The notes under the pieces were generated by a model that saw nothing but the letters and a program-made list of their open reading frames with translations, searched no databases and was not told the origin of the DNA. The position numbers and the translations under genes were made by a program. A stretch of 64,000 bases of DNA from Nostoc sp. UHCC 0926 (GTDB lineage Bacteria > Cyanobacteriota > Cyanobacteriia > Cyanobacteriales > Nostocaceae): NCBI RefSeq assembly GCF_028623165.1, contig NZ_CP117768.1, positions 3,844,001 through 3,908,000 on the forward strand. Direction: 5' to 3'. The first letter of the stretch is position 1. Every line of letters starts with the position of its first letter. Positions 16,169-25,262 of the stretch are shown here, in pieces.

Positions 16169-16546
16169 TTAACCAAACCAGTGAGAAGGTTCACAAGCTG
16201 GTTCAACTGTTTCACAAAGATGATTGCTAATCCAATCTGACTTTTCTTGAATAATTAAACAAATGCCTTGGTGAATCAAATTTTGTAAATGTAGTTGCTG
16301 TTCAAAGGGTTTACTAGGCAACTTATAATAAGCCAAGCTTCCTTGTTCAGCCTCTGCTAGGGGAATCTGTCCGTCAGACATCACGCTATCAAAGGAGGGA
16401 ATGCGGTTGAGGACAAAAGCAATTAGCTCTTGGCGTAAGTCAGGAATCGCAAAGGCTTGTTGATATGGATGGGATGGATATGTATCCAAAACGCTTTCAA
16501 TCTCTCCTACTACTGATTGCTGTGTTAAATTGACTACCGTTTTCAT
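16169..16546 (-). CDS. ComFB-like (late competence) small protein
   Basis: This 125-residue soluble protein has the segment PDLRQELIAFVLNRIPSFDS, which resembles the (A/V)LNRLPP core of ComFB-family proteins, preceded by an N-terminal helix (VVGEIESVLDTYPSHPYQQA). Cyanobacterial ComFB homologues are implicated in cyclic-dinucleotide signalling and motility or competence. The cysteines of zinc-binding ComFB versions are not in the usual place here, so the assignment is tentative. It is monocistronic. The ATG at 16546 is preceded by 'aaggag' (minus strand, with a few bases spacing), a good ribosome-binding site. Confidence 0.5.
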   Translation of the reverse strand: MKTVVNLTQQSVVGEIESVLDTYPSHPYQQAFAIPDLRQELIAFVLNRIPSFDSVMSDGQIPLAEAEQGSLAYYKLPSKPFEQQLHLQNLIHQGICLIIQEKSDWISNHLCETVEPACEPSHWFG

Positions 16547-17055
16547 AATTTTTAAACTCCTTTTTTAATCTAGTCAATGGTTGGTGGAGAAAACAACTTT
16601 TTTAGATGCCAACGTCGTCATGACAATCAGTTAGAAGTAATTCAACTGATAGATACAATAGACTCTGAAACTAACCTTTTATCTTGGTAGAATATCAGAC
16701 ATTTGGCTTTGCTTATTTTAGTTAAGGTTTATACTGGTTCACAGCATGACTTATTAAAACAGCGTCCAATAAGCTGGTAAGTTACCGACATTTTATATTT
16801 ATAATCCTAATTATTTCAAACTTCTGCCTTTTTGGCAGAAATCTACATAAAACGCAGCATCAAGGCTAGGGGATCAAGATTAACAGCAATAAAAAAACTT
16901 GAATTAGGAACAACTTTTTAATGAAGTTAAGCTTTTTTGGTAATTTACATCACTTTTTCAGGTCTGCTGCAAAATTTGCTGTTTCATCTAAAAAACTTAT
17001 TTGTTGCACGTTCGTTTAGTAAGTCATAAAAATAACAACTCACTATAGTGCAAAA
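16547..17055. other. AT-rich spacer, no gene seen
   Basis: The 509-base spacer lies upstream of the ComFB-like gene and downstream of the FAD oxidoreductase gene. It has one short hairpin (TTCTGCC 16822-16828 with GGCAGAA 16834-16840) and otherwise AT-rich sequence. No coding frame or known RNA was recognised. Confidence 0.5.
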
Positions 17056-18144
17056 TCAGTCTAGCGACAGATGAACTGAACTGGTAAAAACGTTTAGAAA
17101 GTTCACATTATCTAAAGGTAGATGATGCAATTGATGATTAATTTCATCAGCCGCAGCTAATCCAGAAAGCATCGCACCTTCCACAAGATTGCCGCCACAC
17201 CAATCACCACAACAAATTAAAGGTAGGGGAGTTCCGGCAGACAAAAATGCTTCGTGCCAAGGACGGCTAGGAAAGGCATAACGCCAACGATGTACTTGCA
17301 TCCATTCAGGAGTATTCAGCCAAGGAAGTGACAGAGATTCAGCTGCTCGTTGCAACATATACTGTCCGGCAGGTTGTAAATCCTGTGATTCTAAATGACG
17401 TTGAGCAAAATCAGCGCTACTTTGCACCACAAAATGTGGTTGTTGAGGGTTAGGACGCTTGCTACTGTCCAAACCAATCCATGCTAAATCGGCATCATCC
17501 ACAAAAGTTAGAGCTTTCCACTGAGGGAGTGGTTGGGATGTGGGAGAATATCCAGCGATCGCACTAATCGAAGGATAAAATTCTACAGAACGCAGATTGT
17601 CAAGAAAGACTGCATCCAATACACTTTCACCCAAAGGTGACAACAGCATCACAGCTTGGGGTGCAGGAATGGCGACGACTAAAGCTTTTGCAGATAATTC
17701 TTCGTTGCTAGATTCGAGAGTCAGACGCCAACTATTTTCGGGAGTTGGGGTAATAGCAATAACACGCTGATTCAGTAATATTTCTAAACCTGGAGCGAGA
17801 GATTTAGCGATCGCACTCATTCCCTCAGGTGCAGCATAACGCGGACTGCGGTTTTTTGGTTCAGATAAAAAAGCATCTGCTGTGAGTTCGTAAACTTCCT
17901 CTGTCCAAACTTCAAGGATATGGCGCGATCGCAATATCTCCACAAAACGTCCCAACAATTCACCCTTTGGCTTCAGGTAACAAGCCCCATGATCCGCCCA
18001 AGTTCCATGCAAGCGACGTGTAGCCAGTCTTCCTCCCAAACCACGAGACTTTTCCACCACTAGCACCGAATATCCAGCTTGACTTAACTGCTGGGCGCAA
18101 ACTAAACCAGCTATTCCGGCACCAATCACTGCAATATCAGTCAT
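17056..18144 (-). CDS. FAD-dependent NAD(P)-binding oxidoreductase (renalase-like)
   Basis: The 362-residue protein opens with the dinucleotide-binding fold IAVIGAGIAGLVCAQQL (GxGxxG), then VVEKSRGLGGRLATRR, the FAD-stabilising RxGGR-type block. A C-terminal CCGDWCGGNLVEGAMLSGL closes the FAD site. This order is that of cyanobacterial renalase-like or amine-oxidase-like flavoproteins (NAD(P)-binding Rossmann, DUF-type). The substrate is unknown. It is monocistronic on the minus strand, divergent from yaaW, with a 'ggtcattagt' type direct repeat in the 144-base gap. Confidence 0.88.
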   Translation of the reverse strand: MTDIAVIGAGIAGLVCAQQLSQAGYSVLVVEKSRGLGGRLATRRLHGTWADHGACYLKPKGELLGRFVEILRSRHILEVWTEEVYELTADAFLSEPKNRSPRYAAPEGMSAIAKSLAPGLEILLNQRVIAITPTPENSWRLTLESSNEELSAKALVVAIPAPQAVMLLSPLGESVLDAVFLDNLRSVEFYPSISAIAGYSPTSQPLPQWKALTFVDDADLAWIGLDSSKRPNPQQPHFVVQSSADFAQRHLESQDLQPAGQYMLQRAAESLSLPWLNTPEWMQVHRWRYAFPSRPWHEAFLSAGTPLPLICCGDWCGGNLVEGAMLSGLAAADEINHQLHHLPLDNVNFLNVFTSSVHLSLD

Positions 18145-18288
18145 GAGTCAATAGTCCTTGGTCATTGGTTATTAGTCATTGGTCATTAGTTATTGGTTAT
18201 TATCAAAGGACAAAATTACTACTAATGACTGCTGAAAGCTAATAGTAGAATAAGGTACAGAAAGCTGCACGGAAGGGAGGAAGGGAAA

Positions 18289-19131
18289 TTGGATGAAATG
18301 AGGGCGGCGCTAGAGTTAGCGACCGAAGAAGAATTGCAAGACTTAACGGCAATTCTATTTAGTCGTAAGTTCAATCCCTTAGACTATGTACACACACCCG
18401 AACCCATCGAAGTACAAAGCCAAGACCGTAAAGCTTGGTTAGACGCACTAGAGGGTCGCTTTCGTTTTTTAGCGGCAGATGGGATGACAGTATTACGGGG
18501 ACGCACAGGCCAGGTAACTTACCGACAAGCCTTAGTTCAAGTATGTAAGTATCTAAAAATTTCCTATTCTAATCAGCTGGCAACTATTGATTTAGAAGCA
18601 GAAGTATTTTTGCATCTGCTAGGACAGGTGTGGAAAAAATTACCTGAACAGGAAAAGCAAAAATTGACTGTACGGGTGCAGCATCAGCTGTTCAAATCAG
18701 AACTAAAACAACCGCTACCACTTTTATTACAACGTGACCCCTTGGGGTTACTTTTCAAGGGCGGTAGTGCGATCGCTGTTACTTCCATGCTCCAGCCACT
18801 TGTACTTAAGCAAATTGCCCGTCAATTTGCCATCCACTTTGCTACCTATGAAGTAGCCAAACAAGCGGTAATTACAGGTTCAGAAGCAGCTACAACCCAA
18901 TTCCAAAGCTATGTCGCTATGCAAATGGCTCGACGGGGTATGACTGTGAGTGCAGCTCGTTATGGGGCAACCCGCAGTATGTTTGCTGTGATTGGGCCGA
19001 TGATGTGGGCTTGGTTTTTTGCGGATTTAGGGTGGAGAGCGATCGCCACTAACTATGGTCGGATCATCCCTACCATCTTTGCCTTAGCTCAAATTCGCCT
19101 CACTCGTGAGGAATATTGGGAGCCAGCTTGA
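18289..19131 (+). CDS. YaaW-family (UPF0174) protein
   Basis: The 280-residue protein begins DEMRAALELATEEELQDLT and contains FNPLDYV, as in YaaW/UPF0174 proteins, with two hydrophobic segments in the C-terminal third (about residues 165-180 and 235-250). Function of the family is unknown. The start is a TTG at 18289, eight bases after a strong GGAGG (18276-18280); an in-frame ATG at 18298 is too far from that site, so TTG is favoured. The gene overlaps or abuts the following membrane protein gene, implying co-transcription and coupling. Confidence 0.8.
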   Translation: MDEMRAALELATEEELQDLTAILFSRKFNPLDYVHTPEPIEVQSQDRKAWLDALEGRFRFLAADGMTVLRGRTGQVTYRQALVQVCKYLKISYSNQLATIDLEAEVFLHLLGQVWKKLPEQEKQKLTVRVQHQLFKSELKQPLPLLLQRDPLGLLFKGGSAIAVTSMLQPLVLKQIARQFAIHFATYEVAKQAVITGSEAATTQFQSYVAMQMARRGMTVSAARYGATRSMFAVIGPMMWAWFFADLGWRAIATNYGRIIPTIFALAQIRLTREEYWEPA

Positions 19132-20471
19132 ACAAAGCTTTTTACTATTTCAAATCTCGTTGGCAATCTTGCTGGAACTACTCTCTATGGGCACTGTTAA
19201 TCTTCCCATTGAGTCCTTTATTGGGGGCTGTGACTATAGTTGTTGTATCATTAATAACTTTACTGAAACAGTACCGGAAAATTAGTCGCCGCCCCCTCAA
19301 CTGGGGATTTGCCCTTTTGAGTCTGTTGCTGGTCATAAGTGCTGGGTTTGCCGATGACAAGACCGCAGCTTTCCTCGGCTTATTTAATTTATTACCATTC
19401 TTTTTAGTTTTTGCTGCCCATAGCACTCTGATTCAAACATTTGGCCAATTGCGGCAAATGGCTTGGATTTTGGTGATCGGTTCCATACCAGTGGTAATTA
19501 TCGGCTTGGGACAGTTATTTTTAGGCTGGAGTTTGAAGTTCGAGATTTTGTGGATTGTCTTAGCTTGGACGATCAGACCAGGAGGAAATCCACCAGGTCG
19601 CATAGCCTCACTCTTCTTGCACGCTAACACCTTCGCTGCTTATCTAGCGATAGTTTTCATCTTGGGCTTAGGGTTGTGGCTCGAACAATGGCGATTGGGG
19701 ATTAGGTATCGAAGATTGGGTATTGGCAAGAATTCAGTTCCCAGTTCCCAGTCCCCAGTCCCCTTTCTGTTTTTAACCGTGGCGATGATTATAAATTTCA
19801 TTGCTTTGGTTTTTACCAGTTCGCGCAATGGATGGACGATCGCTATTTTCGCCTGTTTAGCTTATGCACTCTACCAAGGTTGGCGCATTCTTGTAGGTAG
19901 CGTTGCTGCGATCGTCTCTAGTGTGCTTTTGGCAGCTTTTGCTCCCTCACCAGTCGCTCAATTTTTTCGTCAGTACGTTCCTGCTTTCTTTTGGGCAAGG
20001 TTAAATGACGATATGTATCCAGATAGACCAGTCGCTTTAATGCGAAAAACTCAGTGGGAGTTTGCCTGGTCTTTAGCTCAGGAACATCCTTGGACTGGTT
20101 GGGGGTTACGCAGTTTTAGTAGACTCTACAAAGCCCAGATGCAGATTCCCTTGGGTCATCCCCATAACTTTTTTTTGATGTTATCTGCTGAAACTGGTTT
20201 TCCCACTACTTTTTTATTTTGTAGCTTACTCGCTTGGATTTTGATTACAGGCGTTCAATTATTGCGAAAGTCAAAATATATAAATACAGAAAACAGACTG
20301 ATATTTTTCAGTTATCTTCTGGCTTTTGTTGCGTGGGTTCTATTTAATACAGTAGATGTAACCCTCTTCGATATTCGTTTGAATGCGCTCTCATGGTTAA
20401 TTTTGGCTGCCATTTGTGGAGTAGTACATCGTTATAACCAAGAAGACAGGTTTGCATCTCATCCAAATTAG
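19116..20471 (+). CDS. O-antigen ligase/polymerase-type membrane protein
   Basis: The protein of about 450 residues has around ten predicted membrane segments and the O-antigen ligase domain signature: TSSRNGWTIAIFACLAYAL (conserved SRxxW-type), a large periplasmic loop holding PDRPVALMRKTQWEFAWSLA, and WGLRSFSRLY...GHPHNFFLMLSAETG (H-x-N-xxL). Such proteins join or polymerise surface glycans. Starts at TTG 19116 or 19128 are possible; both overlap or abut yaaW's stop. A cytoplasmic loop after residue 190 carries an in-frame low-complexity insert (GIRYRRLGIGKNSVPSSQSP) that matches a dispersed repeat rather than family sequence. No other glycan genes are adjacent. Confidence 0.8.
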   Translation: MGASLNKAFYYFKSRWQSCWNYSLWALLIFPLSPLLGAVTIVVVSLITLLKQYRKISRRPLNWGFALLSLLLVISAGFADDKTAAFLGLFNLLPFFLVFAAHSTLIQTFGQLRQMAWILVIGSIPVVIIGLGQLFLGWSLKFEILWIVLAWTIRPGGNPPGRIASLFLHANTFAAYLAIVFILGLGLWLEQWRLGIRYRRLGIGKNSVPSSQSPVPFLFLTVAMIINFIALVFTSSRNGWTIAIFACLAYALYQGWRILVGSVAAIVSSVLLAAFAPSPVAQFFRQYVPAFFWARLNDDMYPDRPVALMRKTQWEFAWSLAQEHPWTGWGLRSFSRLYKAQMQIPLGHPHNFFLMLSAETGFPTTFLFCSLLAWILITGVQLLRKSKYINTENRLIFFSYLLAFVAWVLFNTVDVTLFDIRLNALSWLILAAICGVVHRYNQEDRFASHPN

Positions 20472-20590
20472 TCAGTTAGGAAATAGCGATCAGTAACTTA
20501 AAATTGCCATCAATTTCCGTGTATGCACTGGGGACATTTAGAGTTTTAAATTCATAAGATTACTATATTCACGTCTGTGACTGTGAGAGT

Positions 20591-20692
20591 GACTAATTAG
20601 GTATTAGTCGCTGTTGCTGATTGTTGGGAAGGTGTAGGAACAACCCTTTGCGATTTTCCTGCATGACGGGCATCTCTTGTAGATGCCCTTTT
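20591..20692 (+). terminator. Hairpin pair ending in an intrinsic terminator (possible small RNA)
   Basis: GACTAAT (20591-20597) pairs with ATTAGTC (20603-20609). Farther on, GGGCATCT (20668-20675) pairs with AGATGCCC (20681-20688), followed by TTTT. The second hairpin is a strong intrinsic terminator on the plus strand. It lies about 200 bases after the O-antigen ligase gene, so it may end that transcript or belong to a separate small RNA. The rest of the 20472-20829 gap shows no gene. Confidence 0.6.
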
Positions 20693-20829
20693 GTATATTT
20701 ATTATTTTATTCTTTAAAAAATATTTAATTTGACGGAATATCTGAAAAAATTTTATCTTTCATCAAAGAAAATAAAACATAATTACTGAAATTAAACTAG
20801 GTCTTTGTAACCCGCCATAACCTATTTAT

Positions 20830-21039
20830 TTGCATGTAAAAAACGGAGAATTAAATGGGGAATCCTACCTGTGGTATAACTACGATATCAATAATGATCA
20901 AACTATTCCTGTCCACAAAACAGGGCTAACGGGGTATATATCGGAACTGAAATTAAAACCGGGAGAATTTAAGGGAAATGTCAACAATAAATTACACATT
21001 GTTGTGAGAGCGGATGAAATTTATGTTGTGAGGACTGGG
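20830..21039 (+). pseudogene. 5' exon of a small gene interrupted by a group II intron
   Basis: The frame (first stop-free codon 20821, likely TTG start 20830) encodes about 70 residues with coding character, including TGLTGYISELKLKPGEF and KLHIVVRADEIYVVRTG, and then meets the intron's GTGCG. The second exon begins after the intron at about 23478 (IETNFAKTFLLAVSLVEDF). Splicing out the intron would give about 155 residues. I do not recognise the family. The start is weak, so expression even before intron insertion is uncertain. Confidence 0.55.
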
Positions 21040-23476
21040 GTGCGATTCGTTAAGCCTAAATCCGTAAGGAGAGACGGCTTGCGTTGGTAAAGTAACCCGA
21101 AAGGGTAGAGTTCGCACTTTAAAAATCCTTTACCAATGATAACTGAATGACCATGAGGGTGACTTTAAGTACAACTTTAAGAAATCCCTCCCCGTAGGTG
21201 CAACGGTGACAGCATCACCCCCAGGTTTGCGACTAGTCATCAAAGCCTGAAGCGGGGTGAAATGGAGAAGGACTGGCAGCCTAAAGCTGGTTTCCTCCTA
21301 GCAAGAACCCATGAGCAGCGCAAGCGAAGATACGTCTGAATCATCGTAATCACGAACCAGCGAAATAAGGCTGAATGCGCTGGAGCCAAAAGGCAAAGGA
21401 TAAGGGACTAGCAAATCCCAGGCTGACTAGTAAGCACTCCCTGTAAACCCGGTGAATAGTATCGCTCTAAAGGTTTCTATTATGGTCAATCGGAACGAAG
21501 TAACCTATCACTTGCCCTTGGTCGGTCGATACCAAGTAGGTGCTAACCGTATGCAGTGAATAGGAGAGATTGGGTCAGAAGCGAATGCCTTGTCGTAACG
21601 ACAAGGATATGCTGACGGACTCACGATGAATTGGATTGAATAGGTACGAGTAGCAATGAAAAAGTCTAAAACACGGCACGAGCCGATGGTGGAATGGAGT
21701 CAGCTTAACTGGTGCAAGCTGGAAAAGGCTGTATTCAAGTTGCAAAAGCGCATATTCAAAGCTTCTCAACGTGGTGATGTTAAAGCAACGCGCAGACTCC
21801 AGAAGACGCTGATGAAGTCCTGGTACGCAAAGTGTTTAGCGGTGCGACGGGTAACCCAAGACAATTCCGGCAAAAATACAGCAGGAGTGGATGGGGTTAA
21901 ATCCTTGTCCCCAGCAGCACGGTTTAGGCTGGTAAATAATCTGAAACTTGGGGCAAAGGTAAAACCGACACGTCGGGTTTGGATTCCCAAACCAGGAACG
22001 GAAGAGAAAAGACCTTTGGGAATACCCGTAATTAACGACCGAGCCTTGCAAGCGCTGGTCAAACTGGCATTAGAGCCAGAATGGGAAGCGCGATTTGAAC
22101 CCAACTCATACGGGTTCAGAGCCGGACGCTCATGCCATGATGCGATTGAAGCAATATTTCTCAGTATCAAAAAGAAGCCCAAATTTGTGCTAGATGCTGA
22201 TATTGCCAAATGTTTCGACCGCATCGACCATGAAGCACTGCTAAGAAAATTAAATACATCCCCCACCATTCGCCGACAAGTTCGTGCTTGGTTAAAAGCG
22301 GGGGTGATGGATGGTAAGCAGTTGTTTCCAACATCTGAGGGTACGCCGCAGGGTGGGGTTATTTCTCCACTACTAGCCAATATAGCTCTCCACGGGATGG
22401 AAGAACGGATAAAGGAATTTGCCAAGACTATAGAGTTGCGTAACCACAAAGGATATCAAGTAAGTTGGCAATCAAAAGCAAAAAGCCTAAGCCTAATCCG
22501 ATATGCCGATGACTTTGTGATTCTCCACGAAGACATAACCGTAGTCCAAAGATGCAGAGAAATAATCTCTGAATGGTTAAAAGACATGGGACTAGAATTG
22601 AAGCCCTCAAAGACAAGACTAATACACACCCTTAATGGGTATGGGGAGGAAAAACCGGGGTTTCACTTTCTCGGTTTTAACATACGTCAGCATCTGGTGG
22701 GTAAATACCACTCAAAACAGGGTTTCAAGACAATCATCACCCCAAGCAAGGAAAAGCAAAAGATACATTATGAGCGAGTGGCTAGTATCATCGAAGACCA
22801 TAAAGCAGCGCCTCAAGTGGCGTTAATAATCCGATTAAACCCGGTAATCACAGGATGGTCAAACTACTACTCAACAGTGGTAAGTAAGGCTGCTTACTCT
22901 GGCTTAGATAATCTCATATATCCAAAGCTGAAGGCTTGGGCGCAACGCCGCCACCCCAATAAATCCGGGGTATGGGTGTCAAATAAATATTGGCAAACCA
23001 TAGGTGGTGATAATTGGGCATTCGTAACCAGGCAAAAGGGTCAAAACCCGATGCGGTTACGGTCACACGCCGAAACTTTAATAGTTAGGCATGTGAAAGT
23101 TAAAGGCGACGCCAGTCCCTACGACGGCAACCTAATTTACTGGAGTTCTAGAATGGGAGAACACCCAGAAGTATCAACAAGAGTTGCAACGCTTTTGAAG
23201 GCTCAGAAAGGGAAATGTACCCACTGCCAATTGTACTTCCGAGAAGAAGATGTACTGGAGGTTGACCATAAAATCCCCCGCAGTAAAGGGGGAAAAGACG
23301 AATACAAAAACCTTCAGATATTACACAAACATTGCCATGACAGCAAAACAGCCGAAGACGGTTCGGTTGCGAAGTGCGTTTGACAAACGCCGATTCATTG
23401 AGGAGCCGGATGAGGTGAAAGTCTCACGTCCGGTTTTGAAGACCAACGGGGTTGGTGACAACCTCGTTGAGTTTAC
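21040..23476 (+). mobile_element. Group II intron, complete, with maturase gene
   Basis: The 5' end GTGCG at 21040 and a domain V hairpin (GAGCCGGATGAGG...CCTCACGTCCGG-like, about 23403-23437) followed by an 11-bp domain VI stem (CAACGGGGTTG ... CAACCTCGTTG) with a bulged A and an AC or ACT end near 23476 define the intron of about 2.4 kb. CCCAG at 21417-21421 can pair as EBS1 with CTGGG in the 5' exon (21035-21039). The maturase lies in domain IV. The exact 3' junction (23476 or 23477) is uncertain: the host frame is kept only if the exon restarts at ATC 23478. Confidence 0.85.
21656..23383 (+). CDS. ltrA: Group II intron reverse transcriptase/maturase with HNH endonuclease
   Basis: The 575-residue intron-encoded protein has an RT domain with GTPQGGVISPLLANI and RYADDFVIL (Asp285-Asp286), a maturase (X) domain (HFLGFNIRQ through the ITGWSNYYSTVV block), and a C-terminal HNH endonuclease from about residue 521: CTHCQ, LEVDHKIPRSKGGKD and LQILHKHCHD. 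All key residues are present, so the intron should be both splicing- and mobility-competent. The ATG at 21656 is preceded by 'gagtagcaatg', with weak Shine-Dalgarno. It lies wholly within the intron. Confidence 0.93.
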   Translation: MKKSKTRHEPMVEWSQLNWCKLEKAVFKLQKRIFKASQRGDVKATRRLQKTLMKSWYAKCLAVRRVTQDNSGKNTAGVDGVKSLSPAARFRLVNNLKLGAKVKPTRRVWIPKPGTEEKRPLGIPVINDRALQALVKLALEPEWEARFEPNSYGFRAGRSCHDAIEAIFLSIKKKPKFVLDADIAKCFDRIDHEALLRKLNTSPTIRRQVRAWLKAGVMDGKQLFPTSEGTPQGGVISPLLANIALHGMEERIKEFAKTIELRNHKGYQVSWQSKAKSLSLIRYADDFVILHEDITVVQRCREIISEWLKDMGLELKPSKTRLIHTLNGYGEEKPGFHFLGFNIRQHLVGKYHSKQGFKTIITPSKEKQKIHYERVASIIEDHKAAPQVALIIRLNPVITGWSNYYSTVVSKAAYSGLDNLIYPKLKAWAQRRHPNKSGVWVSNKYWQTIGGDNWAFVTRQKGQNPMRLRSHAETLIVRHVKVKGDASPYDGNLIYWSSRMGEHPEVSTRVATLLKAQKGKCTHCQLYFREEDVLEVDHKIPRSKGGKDEYKNLQILHKHCHDSKTAEDGSVAKCV

Positions 23477-23477
23477 T

Positions 23478-23735
23478 ATCGAAACGAACTTTGCTAAAAC
23501 TTTCCTTTTAGCTGTATCACTAGTCGAGGACTTTTCTAAGCCCCTGATTATCGCTGCAATTGTTGGAAAAGAGAATGTGGTTTTTTGTAACCTCTACGAC
23601 GCGGCGACTAAAACCAGGATTCGCTCTGAATGGAACAGAGATGCTGATTGGCTGGCAATCATTGATAGTGTTCAAACTAAGTTGCAGACATCTAAAAATT
23701 CCCATATCGTCTCTGGTGAACCAATACTGTTCTGA
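23478..23735 (+). pseudogene. 3' exon of the intron-interrupted gene
   Basis: The frame from 23478 encodes about 85 residues (IETNFAKTFLLAVSLVEDF, later FCNLYDAATKTRIRSEWNRD) and ends at 23735. It continues the frame of the 5' exon when the intron is removed with a junction after 23477. The family is not recognised. The frame is also open upstream through domain VI, but that part is intron sequence. Confidence 0.5.
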
Positions 23736-23803
23736 AAGATTGGCGAGGCTGGGGAAGTGAGGCAGACGGAGAACAACAAATGACCAATAATCACTCAGAC
23801 AAA

Positions 23804-23945
23804 TAAGTAAGTGGGCAAGAATAAATCAAACAATATTACGCAATGTAAAATTAATTAAATTGGCTGATAGTAAGTGGCTCCAGCCCTATTATAAAGGCTG
23901 AAGCCGCTTACTATAAACCTTTAATTATTCACGCCCACTTACTTA
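23804..23945. mobile_element. 142-bp nested-palindrome MITE-like element
   Basis: TAAGTAAGTGGGC (23804-23816) and its exact complement (23933-23945) bound the element. An internal second hairpin (TAGTAAGTGGCT ... AGCCGCTTACTA) repeats part of the terminal motif. There is no coding frame. It lies between the intron-split gene and ycf51. This is a candidate non-autonomous element or structured RNA. Confidence 0.6.
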
Positions 23946-24046
23946 ACTTTCTCTCACTGAACCGGATTGCAATAACCTTTATGGTGTAAGCTCTCGGTAA
24001 AATGGGTGTGTCGGTAACGAAAAAAGACGCCTCCATAACTAATTTT

Positions 24047-24568
24047 ATGCTTACAACAGCTGACTTTCTTCAGTACACCCAATGGTCGGGTATAGCCACC
24101 TTGGTATTTGCTGCCTTAGCAGTTTTGGCTTTTATTCTCAAATGGGGCATCCGCTTTCGGCTGGTGGGTACGACTGGCTTTATGCTGGTGCTGACAGCTG
24201 GTTTATTTGCACTCTCAATAGTCCCCTTGAGTCGGACTGTGATTCCCGGAGCAGTCCGGTACACTTTAGTTTATGACAATGGGTCAACACAAGCGGTGAT
24301 TGCCACATCACCCCAAATTACACCCACACAATTAGAAGCAACTTTACGTCAAGCAGCTAGTAATCTCTTCTCTTATGGTCGCTCAGGTACACGCGAAGAC
24401 GACAAGTTGACAGTTCGCGCCCGTACCATTATCCACCCGGAACAAGGGGCTTCTGTACCAGTTTACTTGGGTGAGGTGAAGCGATCGCTCGTTTCGCATC
24501 AAAATTCCCCAATCACAGTCGAAATTTACACAGACAAATTCGCCCAATTGCCAAAACCTACTGCTTAA
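24047..24568 (+). CDS. ycf51: Ycf51-family protein (DUF2518)
   Basis: From the ATG at 24047 (MLTTADFLQYTQWSGIATL) the protein of about 173 residues has two membrane helices (about residues 13-33 and 43-62) and a soluble C-terminal domain with AVRYTLVYDNGSTQAVI and VRARTIIHPEQGASVPVYL, as in the Ycf51 family shared by cyanobacteria and red-algal plastids. Function is unknown. An upstream in-frame ATG at 24002 adds 15 residues without family similarity. It is monocistronic. Confidence 0.82.
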   Translation: MLTTADFLQYTQWSGIATLVFAALAVLAFILKWGIRFRLVGTTGFMLVLTAGLFALSIVPLSRTVIPGAVRYTLVYDNGSTQAVIATSPQITPTQLEATLRQAASNLFSYGRSGTREDDKLTVRARTIIHPEQGASVPVYLGEVKRSLVSHQNSPITVEIYTDKFAQLPKPTA

Positions 24569-25262
24569 GAGGAGCAGGGGGGCAGAGAGGCAGGGGGGAA
24601 TTGGACAATTTTTTCTTCAGCCCTCATTCTCTTTTCCCTCATCCTCCCAGAGGACAAAATAATTTACCTGTTATCAGAATGACAAAATTTATTTTGTATT
24701 TACTGATACATTAATAGTTATTTTTAGATTAAGATATTCACACTTTAGTGCTTCCACTGTAAGAAAAGGTCAAACAATTTTGGATTTTGGATTTTGGATT
24801 TTGGATTAACCCCGTGCCTCTTGGGTACGGGGCTTGAAGATTTTAGATTGACGATTTTGAATTTATTCCGCCCACCAGGGGCGGGGCATGAACCGAAGTA
24901 ATTCTTGGTTTTTTAATCTAAAATCTAAAATCTAAAATCTAAAATTCGTAGTCAATCAGCGTGCAGGTAATGGGTACTGAGATTTCCTGAGAATCTGAGA
25001 GTGGTAATGTTAATTAATTATACGGTTATTCAAAACTTTGATAGTTCGGAATTTCAGGCTAATGGACATCACAGATTCAAGCAACGTCGTTAAATTGCTT
25101 AACCAGTTGGCGATGGGCTTTGTGTTTTTCATTACATCGGTTAAAACTTAGTTGAGTCAGATGCTTTGTTTGTAGCCATTCTGAAAACAGCGTGGCAACA
25201 AGTATTCCTGACTGCAAGTCTATTAGATTAAGAAATATCAAGGTTTTGGCAAACTAGATTAT
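24569..25262. repeat. Long spacer with heptameric repeats forming a large palindrome
   Basis: At about 24776-24810 'ttttgga' is repeated in tandem. At about 24913-24945 'atctaaa' is repeated four times in complementary orientation. Together with 'gaagattttagattg' between them they form an extended imperfect palindrome around a 'ccccgtgcctcttgggtacgg' hairpin. These are typical heptamer repeats of heterocystous cyanobacteria. From 24960 to 25262 I see only the probable promoter region of the following dehydrogenase. Confidence 0.65.

Noticed and set aside
23250-23477. Open frame continuous with the 3' exon through the intron end
   Set aside because: This part is the maturase gene in another frame and intron domains V/VI, removed by splicing.
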